Shown: positions 1 to 7,334 of the stretch, in pieces | Position numbering within the stretch: position 1 is the first letter of the stretch | How the letters are laid out: each line of letters opens with the position of its first letter | From: Balneola sp. | GTDB taxonomy: Bacteria; Bacteroidota; Rhodothermia; Balneolales; Balneolaceae | NCBI GenBank assembly: GCA_017640785.1 | Contig: JAEPPZ010000010.1 | Coordinates: 107,931 to 171,930 of the forward strand | DNA: 64,000 nucleotides | Direction of reading: 5' to 3' | Position numbers and translations under genes: made by a program | The notes under the pieces: generated by a model | Told to the model about the DNA's origin: nothing | The model's input: the letters and a program-made list of their open reading frames with translations, nothing else | Databases searched by the model: none

Positions 1-85
1 CAGAACTCAGAACTCAGAACTCAGAACTCAGAACTCAGAACTCAGAACTCAGAACTCAGAACTCAGAACTCAGAACTCAGAACTC
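1..85. repeat. Heptamer microsatellite, CAGAACT x12
   Basis: Twelve perfect, uninterrupted copies of CAGAACT fill positions 1-84 and reach the window edge, so the true number may be higher. The tract ends one base before the GTG start of the methyltransferase gene. It contains no stop codon in any frame and no ATG, GTG or TTG. A unit of seven is not a multiple of three, so a copy-number change would shift the frame of anything read through from upstream. It also occupies the whole position of the ribosome-binding site. Confidence 0.97.
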
Positions 86-847
86 GTGAAATCAGCGTCA
101 AATAATCAAATCAAGCTTTTAAGAAAACTCGGGCAGAAGAAGTACCGTGAAAAAGAGGGACTGTTTGTAGTTGAGGGAGAGAGAGCAGTGGAGCAGGTTT
201 TGGAGAATGGTATTCTGAATGTCCGGGAAGTTTTTGTTGATAAGGAAGCTAACAGCTATCAGCTAACAGCTATTAGCTCTTACTTAATCGATACAAAAAC
301 ATTTGACGAACTCTCTGATACCGAAAATAGCCAGGGAATCCTTGCCATTTGTGAGATTCCGAAAGAAGCTTCCGTTGAAGAGTTGTCCAAGAAAGAAGGA
401 TTGATCGTTGCAACAGACAGAATTCAAGATCCGGGAAATCTGGGAACTATTGTGAGGACAGCAGCCTGGTTTGGAGCTAGTTCGATTTTAGTTGGCAAAG
501 GGTCTGTTGATCTGCATCATCCGAAAGTGGTCAGAAGCACGGCGGGAGCAACAGGAGTTTTGAGTTATAGAAATTCGGATTTAGATAAAGATCTTGAAGT
601 ATTTGAGAAAGAAGGATGGCAGGTTCTTTTGCTTGATGGAAATGAAGGAGCATTACCGATTTCAGAAATGAGTTCAACCAACAAAACAGTTCTTATAGTT
701 GGGAATGAAGCTAATGGAGTTGATGCAAATCTTATTACATCAAGCAGAAAACGGGTTATGATTCCATCCGAAAAAAATAATCGTTCGGTTGAAAGCCTGA
801 ATGCGGCGATTGCACTGAGTATAGCCCTTTATCAACTTAATGGTTGA
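86..847 (+). CDS. TrmH/SpoU-family RNA 2'-O-methyltransferase
   Basis: Predicted SPOUT-class methyltransferase that transfers a methyl group from S-adenosylmethionine to a ribose 2'-OH of rRNA or tRNA. Residues 1-95 match the SpoU substrate-binding domain (GQKKYREKEGLFVVEGERA; SDTENSQGILA). The catalytic trefoil-knot domain follows, with motif 1 (DPGNLGTIVRTAAWFGA), motif 2 (VLIVGNEANGV) and motif 3 (IPSEKNNRSVESLNAAIA). Length (253 residues) is normal. The GTG start is the only start codon in the visible upstream frame and places the usual N-terminus correctly, but no Shine-Dalgarno sequence is visible because the heptamer tract lies there. The exact RNA target cannot be told from sequence. 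A second short repeat lies inside the gene. Confidence 0.9.
   Translation: MKSASNNQIKLLRKLGQKKYREKEGLFVVEGERAVEQVLENGILNVREVFVDKEANSYQLTAISSYLIDTKTFDELSDTENSQGILAICEIPKEASVEELSKKEGLIVATDRIQDPGNLGTIVRTAAWFGASSILVGKGSVDLHHPKVVRSTAGATGVLSYRNSDLDKDLEVFEKEGWQVLLLDGNEGALPISEMSSTNKTVLIVGNEANGVDANLITSSRKRVMIPSEKNNRSVESLNAAIALSIALYQLNG
247..278 (+). repeat. 14-bp tandem repeat inside the methyltransferase gene
   Basis: The 14-mer AGCTAACAGCTATC occurs twice, the second copy with a final T for C, followed by a partial AGCT. It is translated in frame as part of the variable loop (EANSYQLTAISSY) between the two halves of the substrate-binding domain. The unit resembles the short AGCTAACAGCT-type repeats often found between genes, so it may be a tolerated in-frame microsatellite insertion. 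Confidence 0.85.
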
Positions 848-1013
848 GTTATCAACATCTTTGGAAACCTTGAACTGTTAACTCAATATTAATTTCCAAC
901 GAGTTTTCCACATCCATTGCATATTGGTTTTGGTTTGATTTAATTAAAGAACCGTTCTTTAACATCATCTACATAAAGAGGTTTCGATCTCTGAAAATCA
1001 AAACGATTAGCCC

Positions 1014-2345
1014 ATGCCTAAGAAGAAAGCGAAGAAGATCTTCGTACTCGACACTTCCGTGCTTTTATATGATTATGAAGCCGTTAAGAATTTTGAAAAA
1101 AATGACGTTGCAATCCCAATAACAGTTCTGGAGGAACTGGACACCTTTAAGAAAGGAAATACCGTAATAAACTTACATGCCCGTGAATTCATCCGATACC
1201 TGGATGGAATTTCTGACGAAAATATGCTTCAGGACTGGATTCCATTGAACGGGAAATCCCATGGCAAGCTAAAGGTTATCAGCAATGGGGGGAAACATGT
1301 TGATGCCAATAAAGTTTTTGGAGCCACCCGCAACGATCATCATATCATAAATGCAGCGCTCCGGTTAAAAAACGAAAATGAAAATACCAGAGTAGTTCTT
1401 GTCTCAAAAGATATAAACCTGCGACTTAAAGCCAGAGCATTAAATCTGGACGCCGAAGATTACGAAACGGTTCAGGTAAAGGACATTGATCATTTATACA
1501 GAGGAAAAACTGATCTGGAGCTTGAAGATCCTTCTCTGATAAGTAAGTTCTATGATAAAGGCAGGATCAAACCCAAGGATGTAATGGAAATGAACCCGCC
1601 CAGCAATCATTACTATATAATGAAAAGTCATGGGTCGTCAGCGCTTGGTTGGTATAATGCCAAATCAAAATATATTGAACAGGTTGAGAAAATTAATGCG
1701 TATGGAATTCAGCCCAAAAATGCGGAGCAAACCTTTGCAATGCATGCGCTTTTAAACCCGAATATTCTTCTCACAACCATAACCGGAGCAGCAGGAACCG
1801 GGAAAACATTGCTTGCTTTAGCAAGTGCTTTAGAGCAACGGAGTGACTTCAAGCAAATATATTTGGCCAGACCAATTGTTCCGCTAAGTAATCGCGACAT
1901 CGGATACTTGCCGGGTGATGCTGAAGCTAAGATCAATCCATATATGCAGCCACTTTGGGATAATCTGAGTTTCATAAAACATCAATTCAAAGAAACCAGT
2001 AAGCAATACAAGAAAATTGATGAGATGATACAAACGGACAAACTCCGAATTGTACCATTGGCTTACATTCGTGGTAGAAGTTTATCGAACGTGGTATTTA
2101 TTATCGATGAAGCTCAGAACTTAACTCCACATGAAGTGAAGACCATTATTACCAGAGCGGGAGTAAATACCAAAGTCATTTTTACCGGAGATATTTTCCA
2201 AATTGATACCCCATACTTAGATACTCAAAGCAACGGACTATCTTATTTAGTTGACCGCATGCAAAAAAGTGACCTGTATGCTCACATCAACTTAGAAAAA
2301 GGAGAGCGGTCTGATCTGGCGAATATTGCAAGTGAGTTGCTTTGA
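1014..2345 (+). CDS. PIN-domain PhoH-family ATPase/ribonuclease
   Basis: A PhoH2-type protein (443 residues) fusing an N-terminal PIN nuclease domain with a PhoH ATPase/helicase domain. Family members are linked to RNA unwinding and cleavage. The PIN domain covers roughly residues 8-165, with the first acidic ligand in VLDTS (Asp13) and later LEELD and SKD acidic residues. The PhoH domain has Walker A GAAGTGKT (258-265), the family motif LARPIVPLSNRDIGYLPGD, and Walker B FIIDEAQN (DEAQ at 365-368). It ends DLANIASELL-stop, which may be partly supplied by the adjacent island, because a diverged second copy of these last codons lies 3.66 kb downstream. Domain assignment is firm; the physiological substrate is unknown. 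Confidence 0.93.
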   Translation: MPKKKAKKIFVLDTSVLLYDYEAVKNFEKNDVAIPITVLEELDTFKKGNTVINLHAREFIRYLDGISDENMLQDWIPLNGKSHGKLKVISNGGKHVDANKVFGATRNDHHIINAALRLKNENENTRVVLVSKDINLRLKARALNLDAEDYETVQVKDIDHLYRGKTDLELEDPSLISKFYDKGRIKPKDVMEMNPPSNHYYIMKSHGSSALGWYNAKSKYIEQVEKINAYGIQPKNAEQTFAMHALLNPNILLTTITGAAGTGKTLLALASALEQRSDFKQIYLARPIVPLSNRDIGYLPGDAEAKINPYMQPLWDNLSFIKHQFKETSKQYKKIDEMIQTDKLRIVPLAYIRGRSLSNVVFIIDEAQNLTPHEVKTIITRAGVNTKVIFTGDIFQIDTPYLDTQSNGLSYLVDRMQKSDLYAHINLEKGERSDLANIASELL

Positions 2346-2489
2346 TTAATAGTGAATATAACTTGATATGATAGGTGTCTTGACTAAGAATAGTTCCTTC
2401 TTTTAAAGAAAGAATAATTTTAGATACAAAAATATAACAATTTATTGCTTCCTTATAATTTTAATGTCTACAATACTAAAACCTACTCT

Positions 2490-2920
2490 TCAAAATGCTT
2501 TAGCGGAACTCTCACTCCAATATTTTTGAGGTTTGCCATATTGATTATATGAACAAAAAAGCTCATCCCATTTAGGGGATTCTGGAACACTATATCCGAA
2601 ACCACTACCTGAGTTAGGTATAGATGATGAAAGTGCAACCCAAGCATATGAAGATCGATTTCGATTAGATTGAACTTTAACAATAACAAAGTCTTTATAG
2701 CTTAAACAACCTATAGAAGTGCCACTTTTAGACTGCCAACTAAAAGTAGCATTTATTACCGAATCGTGTAGTAAAGTAGAAAAACTCCACTTTGCGATTA
2801 TTTGTTCTATTCCACAATTATAGTGGTTAAAATACTTTTACTCATACTATCTTTTCCTTGAGAAAAAAGATTAGAATTGAGTGCAAATAACGTGCTTAAA
2901 ATAAAAATTAAGGATTTCAT
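2490..2920 (-). pseudogene. Frameshifted secreted protein, unknown family
   Basis: The minus-strand ATG at 2920 opens a clear signal peptide (MKSLIFILSTLFALNSNLFS, then QGKDS) but the frame stops after 37 codons. A shifted frame, starting NHYNCGIEQIIAKWSF near 2835 and running without a stop for about 115 codons to 2490, continues what looks like the mature protein (LHDSVINATFSWQSKSG, SYAWVALSSSIPNSGSG, PKWDELFCSYNQYG). The shift falls near a run of T on the coding strand at about 2829-2840. One single-base indel explains everything. The gene is upstream of, and 13 bp from, the similar-signal gene at 2934-3608. Family not recognised; a sequencing error could also produce this. Confidence 0.6.
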
Positions 2921-2933
2921 CTTTTTGATATTT

Positions 2934-3608
2934 TTAATTGAATTCTAATAAACCAATTTTAATGCCTAATGTTACGGCACCTAGATTTTCACTATTTTCA
3001 TCTAGAGGTAAGGAAAAGTCTAAATTAATTGCTGCTCCAAATTTGTCTTGATTAAATGTATAAGCTACTCCAATAGGAAGAAAAAATTGAGAATAACTAT
3101 CCGTGATATCCTCAAAATCTTCAGAGGGATCGGGAAAAACTGTTTGTACATAATTATAGAATAATCCACCATAGATATTAACTTCATTAATAGGATTGTA
3201 ATTAATTAGTGGTCCGCCACCTCCTTCATTAATTTGATAATCATTTGAAAAACCTTCGCCAAAATTTCCCATTCTTGGAGCAAAACTACCATTTAACCAT
3301 AATTTTATATCATGATCACTCTTGAATGTATAGACGGGAAATTTAAAACCTAAGTATAAAACCCATTCTTCAGTATTGCTTTCACCATAACCTATATTTA
3401 CTTCTGAGTTTGGACCAAATAAAGGTAAGTTTAAACCAAATGCTTGATAGCTATAGTCAATATCATTATTTGTATATCCGAAAGAATAATAACCTAAAGA
3501 TATTGCTCTACTTAAATTATTATTAGGTAATTGAACAGGAATGTATTGAGCTTTAAGATTAACGTTTAGACCAAGAAATAATGTAATAAGAAGAATAAAG
3601 CTTTTCAT
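2934..3608 (-). CDS. Outer-membrane beta-barrel-like protein
   Basis: A 224-residue protein with an N-terminal signal peptide ending LNVNLKAQ and no internal hydrophobic helix. The mature part is rich in aromatic, Asn and Gly residues in alternating strands (YSFGYTNNDIDYSYQAFG; NIYGGLFYNYVQTV) and ends in ...GIKIGLLEFN, a C-terminal strand typical of small outer-membrane barrels. No recognised family motif, so the function is unknown. It lies between the three LuxR genes and the broken secreted gene, all transcribed leftward. The signal peptide resembles that of the broken neighbour, so the two may once have been secreted together. Confidence 0.65.
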   Translation of the reverse strand: MKSFILLITLFLGLNVNLKAQYIPVQLPNNNLSRAISLGYYSFGYTNNDIDYSYQAFGLNLPLFGPNSEVNIGYGESNTEEWVLYLGFKFPVYTFKSDHDIKLWLNGSFAPRMGNFGEGFSNDYQINEGGGGPLINYNPINEVNIYGGLFYNYVQTVFPDPSEDFEDITDSYSQFFLPIGVAYTFNQDKFGAAINLDFSLPLDENSENLGAVTLGIKIGLLEFN

Positions 3609-3709
3609 AAGTCACTAGATGGATTAAAATTCGTGATATTTCTGAAAAGCTAATTTTTGGAGTGCAACAAGTAAATACCCACAAGTGGGCATTTTTAGAA
3701 GGGGGGGCT

Positions 3710-4414
3710 TTAGATTAGATCAAATGCTTGAGCAAATCTCACCAGTTCAACAATATTCCGACATTCCGTTTTTCTCTTGATTATTTTTCGATGTTGCTTC
3801 ACCGTTTCTATGCTAATGAATAGCTTTTCTGATATTCTTGAATTAGTATCTCCAGAAGCAATCAGTTTTAGAATCTCTAATTCTCTATTAGTAAGGTTTT
3901 GAAATTGAAAAAAGTTGTTTCTTACATATAATTCTTCTCCTACGATTCTTTCAATTTTATTACAAACCCATTTTAAATTTGATATTGGGTTACACGAGGT
4001 AAGAAGTAATTCATTTTCTTTAAATGGTTTTGATACTGTAAAAAAAGCTTCATACTGATTTATTTTTGGATTTTTTATAAACTGAAAGTCTCCAATTACT
4101 TTTTCATCGTCAGCTGTATTGTAGAATTCAAGAAACCTAGGACCTGTTTTCCTAATTGTTTCTGGATGCATGTACTTTAAATAGTAATCGAATCCAAGAT
4201 TATTAATTTCATCTTTTGTTAGTTGAGAATATTCTTCTCCACTTTTGTTAAGATTACCTATTTCCATATTTCCCTTACTGTTGGTAAAAAAAATAGCTGG
4301 GATTTCTTCTATAAACTCTCCTATGTCATAGTTGTTTACACGAATACATTTATCGATCAAAAATATGTTTTGAAGTTGAGAAATCAATAATTCCTGATCA
4401 GTTCTATAACTCAT
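3710..4414 (-). CDS. LuxR-type regulator, copy 1 of 3
   Basis: A transcriptional regulator of 234 residues. The C-terminal ~60 residues form a LuxR/GerE helix-turn-helix (LTNRELEILKLIASGDTNSRISEKLFISIETVKQH). The N-terminal ~165 residues carry no response-regulator Asp pocket; they look like a PAS-like sensory fold (EIPAIFFTNSKGNMEIGNLNKSGEEY, then a beta-rich FTVSKPFKENELLLTSCN segment), but the ligand is unknown. It is the last gene of a leftward three-gene tandem array with 2-bp gaps, implying a single mRNA. The last 72 bases of its 3' region (3719-3790) are identical to those of copy 2, whereas the body is closer to copy 3. Confidence 0.85.
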   Translation of the reverse strand: MSYRTDQELLISQLQNIFLIDKCIRVNNYDIGEFIEEIPAIFFTNSKGNMEIGNLNKSGEEYSQLTKDEINNLGFDYYLKYMHPETIRKTGPRFLEFYNTADDEKVIGDFQFIKNPKINQYEAFFTVSKPFKENELLLTSCNPISNLKWVCNKIERIVGEELYVRNNFFQFQNLTNRELEILKLIASGDTNSRISEKLFISIETVKQHRKIIKRKTECRNIVELVRFAQAFDLI

Positions 4415-4416
4415 AT

Positions 4417-5121
4417 CTACACCAAATCAAATGCTTGAGCAAATCTCACCAGTTCAACAATATTCCGACATTCCGTTTTTCTCTTGATTATTTTTCGGTG
4501 TTGCTTCACTGTATCTATACTTATAAATAGTTGTTCGGAAATTTCCTTATTGGTATTTCCTGAAGCAAGCAAAATTAACACTTCGATTTCCTTTGGTGTA
4601 AGAGATTGATAGCATAGAAAGTTATTATGCAGGAATTCATTTTCACGAAGTAATCTGGACACTTTCTTAGACATAATGCCCATTTCCTTCATTGATAGAG
4701 AATAGGTTAGAAGTGAATTACCTCCTCTTAAAGGTTTAGTGACCGTGTATATAAGGTTATACTTTTTTCCTTCCCTTCTACGAAAACTTTGTGCGAAGCT
4801 AAATATTTTATTCTCATCATCTCGTTTGATAAATGGAACCAATTTTTTGGGGGTAATATGCAACGAATATGGATCTAGATGTTGTTCTTGATAAGAGTAC
4901 CCCAATTCATTTAACTCTATATTGGTAAATCCGGTTTCATTCGTACCTGTTTTGTTCATGAATGCAACTGAAATATCTTTCTTCAAATTCATATGAATAA
5001 AACCGGGAATATCATTTAAAAAATCTTTCCAGTCTTTTCCATGCTCTAGGATTGCCTTTTCAATGCGTAATAAGTCAATTTGCTGCCCTAAAAATATTTC
5101 AAGATCAGTTCTATAACTCAT
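4417..5121 (-). CDS. LuxR-type regulator, copy 2 of 3
   Basis: Same architecture and length (234 residues) as its neighbours: a PAS-like N-terminal region and a C-terminal LuxR helix-turn-helix (LTPKEIEVLILLASGNTNKEISEQLFISIDTVKQH). The sensory half is the most diverged of the three (FLNDIPGFIHMNLKKDISVAFMNKTG), whereas the last 72 bases match copy 1 exactly, including silent positions. That patchwork suggests gene conversion of the DNA-binding end. MSYRTD is shared with copy 1 at the start, and the flanking spacer bases are also nearly the same. The target genes are unknown. Confidence 0.85.
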   Translation of the reverse strand: MSYRTDLEIFLGQQIDLLRIEKAILEHGKDWKDFLNDIPGFIHMNLKKDISVAFMNKTGTNETGFTNIELNELGYSYQEQHLDPYSLHITPKKLVPFIKRDDENKIFSFAQSFRRREGKKYNLIYTVTKPLRGGNSLLTYSLSMKEMGIMSKKVSRLLRENEFLHNNFLCYQSLTPKEIEVLILLASGNTNKEISEQLFISIDTVKQHRKIIKRKTECRNIVELVRFAQAFDLV

Positions 5122-5123
5122 AT

Positions 5124-5828
5124 CTAAACCAAATCAAAAGCTTGTGCAAATCGAACTAGTGCTACGGTATTTTTGCACTCCGTTTTCTTCTTAATATTCT
5201 TTCGATGTTGTTTCACCGTTTCTATGCTGATGAATAACTTGTCGGATATTCTTGAATTGGTATCTCCTGAAGCAATCAATTTCAGGATCTCTAATTCTCT
5301 ATCAGTAAGGTTTTGAAATTGTCCAAAATTCTGCCGTACAAAAATTTCCTCTCCGGCAATACGTCTTATTTTCTGATTAGCCCATTCTAAGTTTTGGATA
5401 GTATTAGTGCTTGTAAGAAGTACCCCTTGCTTTTTATAGGGTTTGCTTACTGTAAAAAACACATCAAAAACACCCGTTCTTATGTTTTTTATTAACTGGA
5501 AATCGCCTTTTACCTTTTCATCGTCAGCATTATCATAAAACTTTTGGAATCGGGGGCCAACAATATTAATTGTGTAAGGGTGAGCATATTTTGAAAAATA
5601 TTCCATACCCATCTTGTTAATCTCATCTTTTGATAATTCGCAATACTCTTCTCCTTCCGAGTTCAGATTATCAATCGTCATATCATCACGCCGATTTGTA
5701 TGAAATATCCCAGGTATTTCGTTTACTAGATCTTTTAACTCTGCGCCGTCTTTACGTAACAACTTATCAAGTAGAAATAAGTTTTGCAGCTGTGAATCTA
5801 GCGTTTCTTTCTCTGTTAAATACCCCAT
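5124..5828 (-). CDS. LuxR-type regulator, copy 3 of 3
   Basis: First gene of the array. The ATG at 5828 (MGYLTEKET) is preferred over a more upstream one because it aligns with MSYRTDQE of the sister genes. PAS-like N-terminal half (EIPGIFHTNRRDDMTIDNLN) and LuxR helix-turn-helix (LTDRELEILKLIASGDTNSRISDKLFISIETVKQH). About 88% of bases agree with copy 1 through the sensory-to-HTH junction, but the final ~20 codons differ (KKTECKNTVALVRFAQAFDLV). The 140-bp AT-rich region upstream is the likely promoter for the array. Confidence 0.85.
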   Translation of the reverse strand: MGYLTEKETLDSQLQNLFLLDKLLRKDGAELKDLVNEIPGIFHTNRRDDMTIDNLNSEGEEYCELSKDEINKMGMEYFSKYAHPYTINIVGPRFQKFYDNADDEKVKGDFQLIKNIRTGVFDVFFTVSKPYKKQGVLLTSTNTIQNLEWANQKIRRIAGEEIFVRQNFGQFQNLTDRELEILKLIASGDTNSRISDKLFISIETVKQHRKNIKKKTECKNTVALVRFAQAFDLV

Positions 5829-5970
5829 TGTTTTATACTTAATTGTATTTAATAAATACAAATTAATGTATAAATCAAATTAAAATTTTAGAGAAACCAA
5901 TAAGTAGCAAAGACTTAAAAGTACTTACAAGCAATAGTCTTGGGTTATAAAAATCTGTTTGTCAACTCAC

Positions 5971-6003
5971 GATCTGGCTAACATCGCTAGTGAATTGCTG
6001 TAA
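5971..6003 (+). pseudogene. Displaced 3' end of phoH (DLANIASELL-stop)
   Basis: Reading GAT CTG GCT AAC ATC GCT AGT GAA, then TTG CTG TAA gives DLANIASELL-stop, exactly the last ten residues of the PhoH protein encoded at 2313-2345. Seven of 33 bases differ and every difference is silent. Upstream of 5971 the similarity to phoH stops abruptly. Eleven bases after the stop the convergent DUF427 gene ends, which is how the original phoH locus would have looked. Best read as the native gene end pushed away by an insertion; a partial duplication is the alternative. Confidence 0.75.
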
Positions 6004-6014
6004 ATTCGACGAAC

Positions 6015-6296
6015 TTAACCGGTCACTTTCACACCTTTCCAGAAGGCGAAGTGACCCTTTATTTCTTTAGCTGCATCTTTGGGTTCTGCATAATACCACG
6101 CTGCGTTTTCATTGGTTTCGCCCTCAACCTGAATGGATTTGTAGCTTGCTAATCCTTTCCATGGACAGGTTGTTTTGTGATCACTTTCAGTAAAGAATTC
6201 TTCATTGATAGAATCAGCTGGGAAGTAATGATTGTTTTCAACCACAACAGTGTTGTCGCTTTCTGCTAATGTTTTTCCGTTCCAGATTGCTTTCAT
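6015..6296 (-). CDS. DUF427 domain protein
   Basis: A 93-residue single-domain protein of the DUF427 family, a small beta-barrel fold of unknown biochemical role. Conserved features are visible: AIWNGKTLAES at the start, VVVENNHYFPADS, the signature CPWKGLASY in the middle, and AAWYYAEPKDAAKEIKGHFAFW near the end. Length is typical. It ends a leftward operon with DUF423 (6-bp gap) and the CDGSH protein, suggesting they are co-expressed, but no common pathway is evident. Confidence 0.9.
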   Translation of the reverse strand: MKAIWNGKTLAESDNTVVVENNHYFPADSINEEFFTESDHKTTCPWKGLASYKSIQVEGETNENAAWYYAEPKDAAKEIKGHFAFWKGVKVTG

Positions 6297-6302
6297 TTGA
6301 AG

Positions 6303-6674
6303 TCAGATTTGAGTTATAAATTTCCATCCTGCCATTACCCAACCAAGTATAAAGCAAATTCCTCCAATTGGTGTGATTGCACCCAACCAACTTGTATCGG
6401 TTAAGCAAAGCAGATATAAACTTCCTGAGAAAATAAAGATTCCTGCTACTATTAGGTTCAAAGACCAAGTCAGATCAACTTCAAAAACTCTGGAAATCAG
6501 CGCCAATCCAATCAAAGCTAAAGCGTGCCACATGTGATAAGTTACCGCAGTGTTCCATGTGTCTAGCCTTTTTGGAGAGAGAGATTCTTCTAAAGCGTGT
6601 GCTCCAAAAGCGCCTAATCCTACTGCAAGTGCAGCAAGGAAAGAAGCTATAACGAGAATAGTTGGGTTACTCAT
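6303..6674 (-). CDS. DUF423 (YgdD-like) membrane protein
   Basis: A 123-residue inner-membrane protein with four predicted transmembrane helices. It matches the DUF423 family through GLGAFGAHALEESLSPKRLDTW followed by YHMWHALALIGLA, and LYLLCLTD. Function unknown in the family. Its start overlaps the 3' end of the upstream CDGSH gene by 8 bases, so translation is probably coupled. Confidence 0.88.
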   Translation of the reverse strand: MSNPTILVIASFLAALAVGLGAFGAHALEESLSPKRLDTWNTAVTYHMWHALALIGLALISRVFEVDLTWSLNLIVAGIFIFSGSLYLLCLTDTSWLGAITPIGGICFILGWVMAGWKFITQI

Positions 6675-7329
6675 TAGTTTTAAACTCTATTTGGCGATGT
6701 GTTCCATCACAAAATGGTTTGTTTTCTGATGCACCACATCTGCAGAAACTCATACGCTTACATGTTTTTGTAGATTGGTTTTCACCTATCACTTCATAAT
6801 TCCCCTCTACAACAAAAGGTGCATTTTCAATAAGCTTGATCAGAAGTTCGCCACCTTCATTTTCCAGCGGTTCCAACTCTAATCGTTCCGGATTGTAGGA
6901 GGTGTCTGCCTCAAATCCAGCTTTAATATGAGAGTTGTCACACAGCGGCTTGTTTGATGATTTTCCGCATCTGCAAAAAGCTAAACGGGTTTCTCTGAGC
7001 AGCTCATTGCCCTCATTATCCTGAACAACGATATTACCATGAACGTAAAGAGGTCCGTTTTCATCGATAATTATTGTATTGGATGAAGGTGGAGTTTCAG
7101 GATTGCTTTTATTCTTGAAATGATATTGAAGAGCTCCAGTAGGGCAGCGCTCAATAGTTTCTACAATTTTGTCAGAATCAGGTTCTTTATCCGGATCGAT
7201 CCATGGTTTCTTCCCAGGATCAAATACATCAGGTAACCCATGCACGCATTCTTTGGCATGGATACAGCGTTTTAGATCCCAGGTTACTTCGAGTTCCTTA
7301 TTTTCGTAAGAGAATTTTTTTGATTGCAT
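6667..7329 (-). CDS. Ferredoxin-like plus double CDGSH iron-sulfur protein
   Basis: A 220-residue soluble protein with three predicted Fe-S sites. Residues 1-75 match the divergent mono-cluster Fer4_19/DUF1271 domain (WDLKRCIHAKECV ... ERCPTGALQYHF). Two CDGSH domains follow, FCRCGKSSNKPLCDNSH and FCRCGASENKPFCDGTH, each with the three Cys and one His that bind a 2Fe-2S cluster; the first has CDNSH instead of CDGTH. Members of this family are thought to act in electron transfer or cluster sensing. It is the first gene of a three-gene leftward operon. Confidence 0.9.
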   Translation of the reverse strand: MQSKKFSYENKELEVTWDLKRCIHAKECVHGLPDVFDPGKKPWIDPDKEPDSDKIVETIERCPTGALQYHFKNKSNPETPPSSNTIIIDENGPLYVHGNIVVQDNEGNELLRETRLAFCRCGKSSNKPLCDNSHIKAGFEADTSYNPERLELEPLENEGGELLIKLIENAPFVVEGNYEVIGENQSTKTCKRMSFCRCGASENKPFCDGTHRQIEFKTNE

Positions 7330-7334
7330 AAATT

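Larger units (their letters stand above)
2313..5978. mobile_element. Putative genomic island at the 3' end of phoH
   Basis: The block is bounded by GATCTGGC at 2313-2320 inside the last codons of phoH and GATCTGGC at 5971-5978, where the same ten residues and a stop are encoded again in the same orientation. The two 33-base copies differ at seven positions, all silent, as expected if an incoming element brought a homologous gene end from another strain. The contents are AT-rich and all on the minus strand: a broken secreted protein, an outer-membrane protein and three LuxR-type regulators. I see no recombinase, so this is a decayed or non-autonomous island, or the product of a recombination event. 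Boundaries are inferred. Confidence 0.55.

Noticed and set aside
1-85. CRISPR-like array
   Set aside because: Pure tandem heptamers with no spacers; this is a microsatellite.
849-912. DnaA-box-like TTATCAACA and TTTTCCACA upstream of phoH
   Set aside because: Only two weak matches in AT-rich DNA and no origin-linked genes.
2483-2689. 68-residue minus-strand frame as a separate gene
   Set aside because: It is in the frame-shifted 3' half of the broken secreted protein or a shadow of it, without its own start signal.
6238-6468. 76-residue frame overlapping DUF427 and DUF423
   Set aside because: Same strand, other frame; both real genes show clear family motifs.
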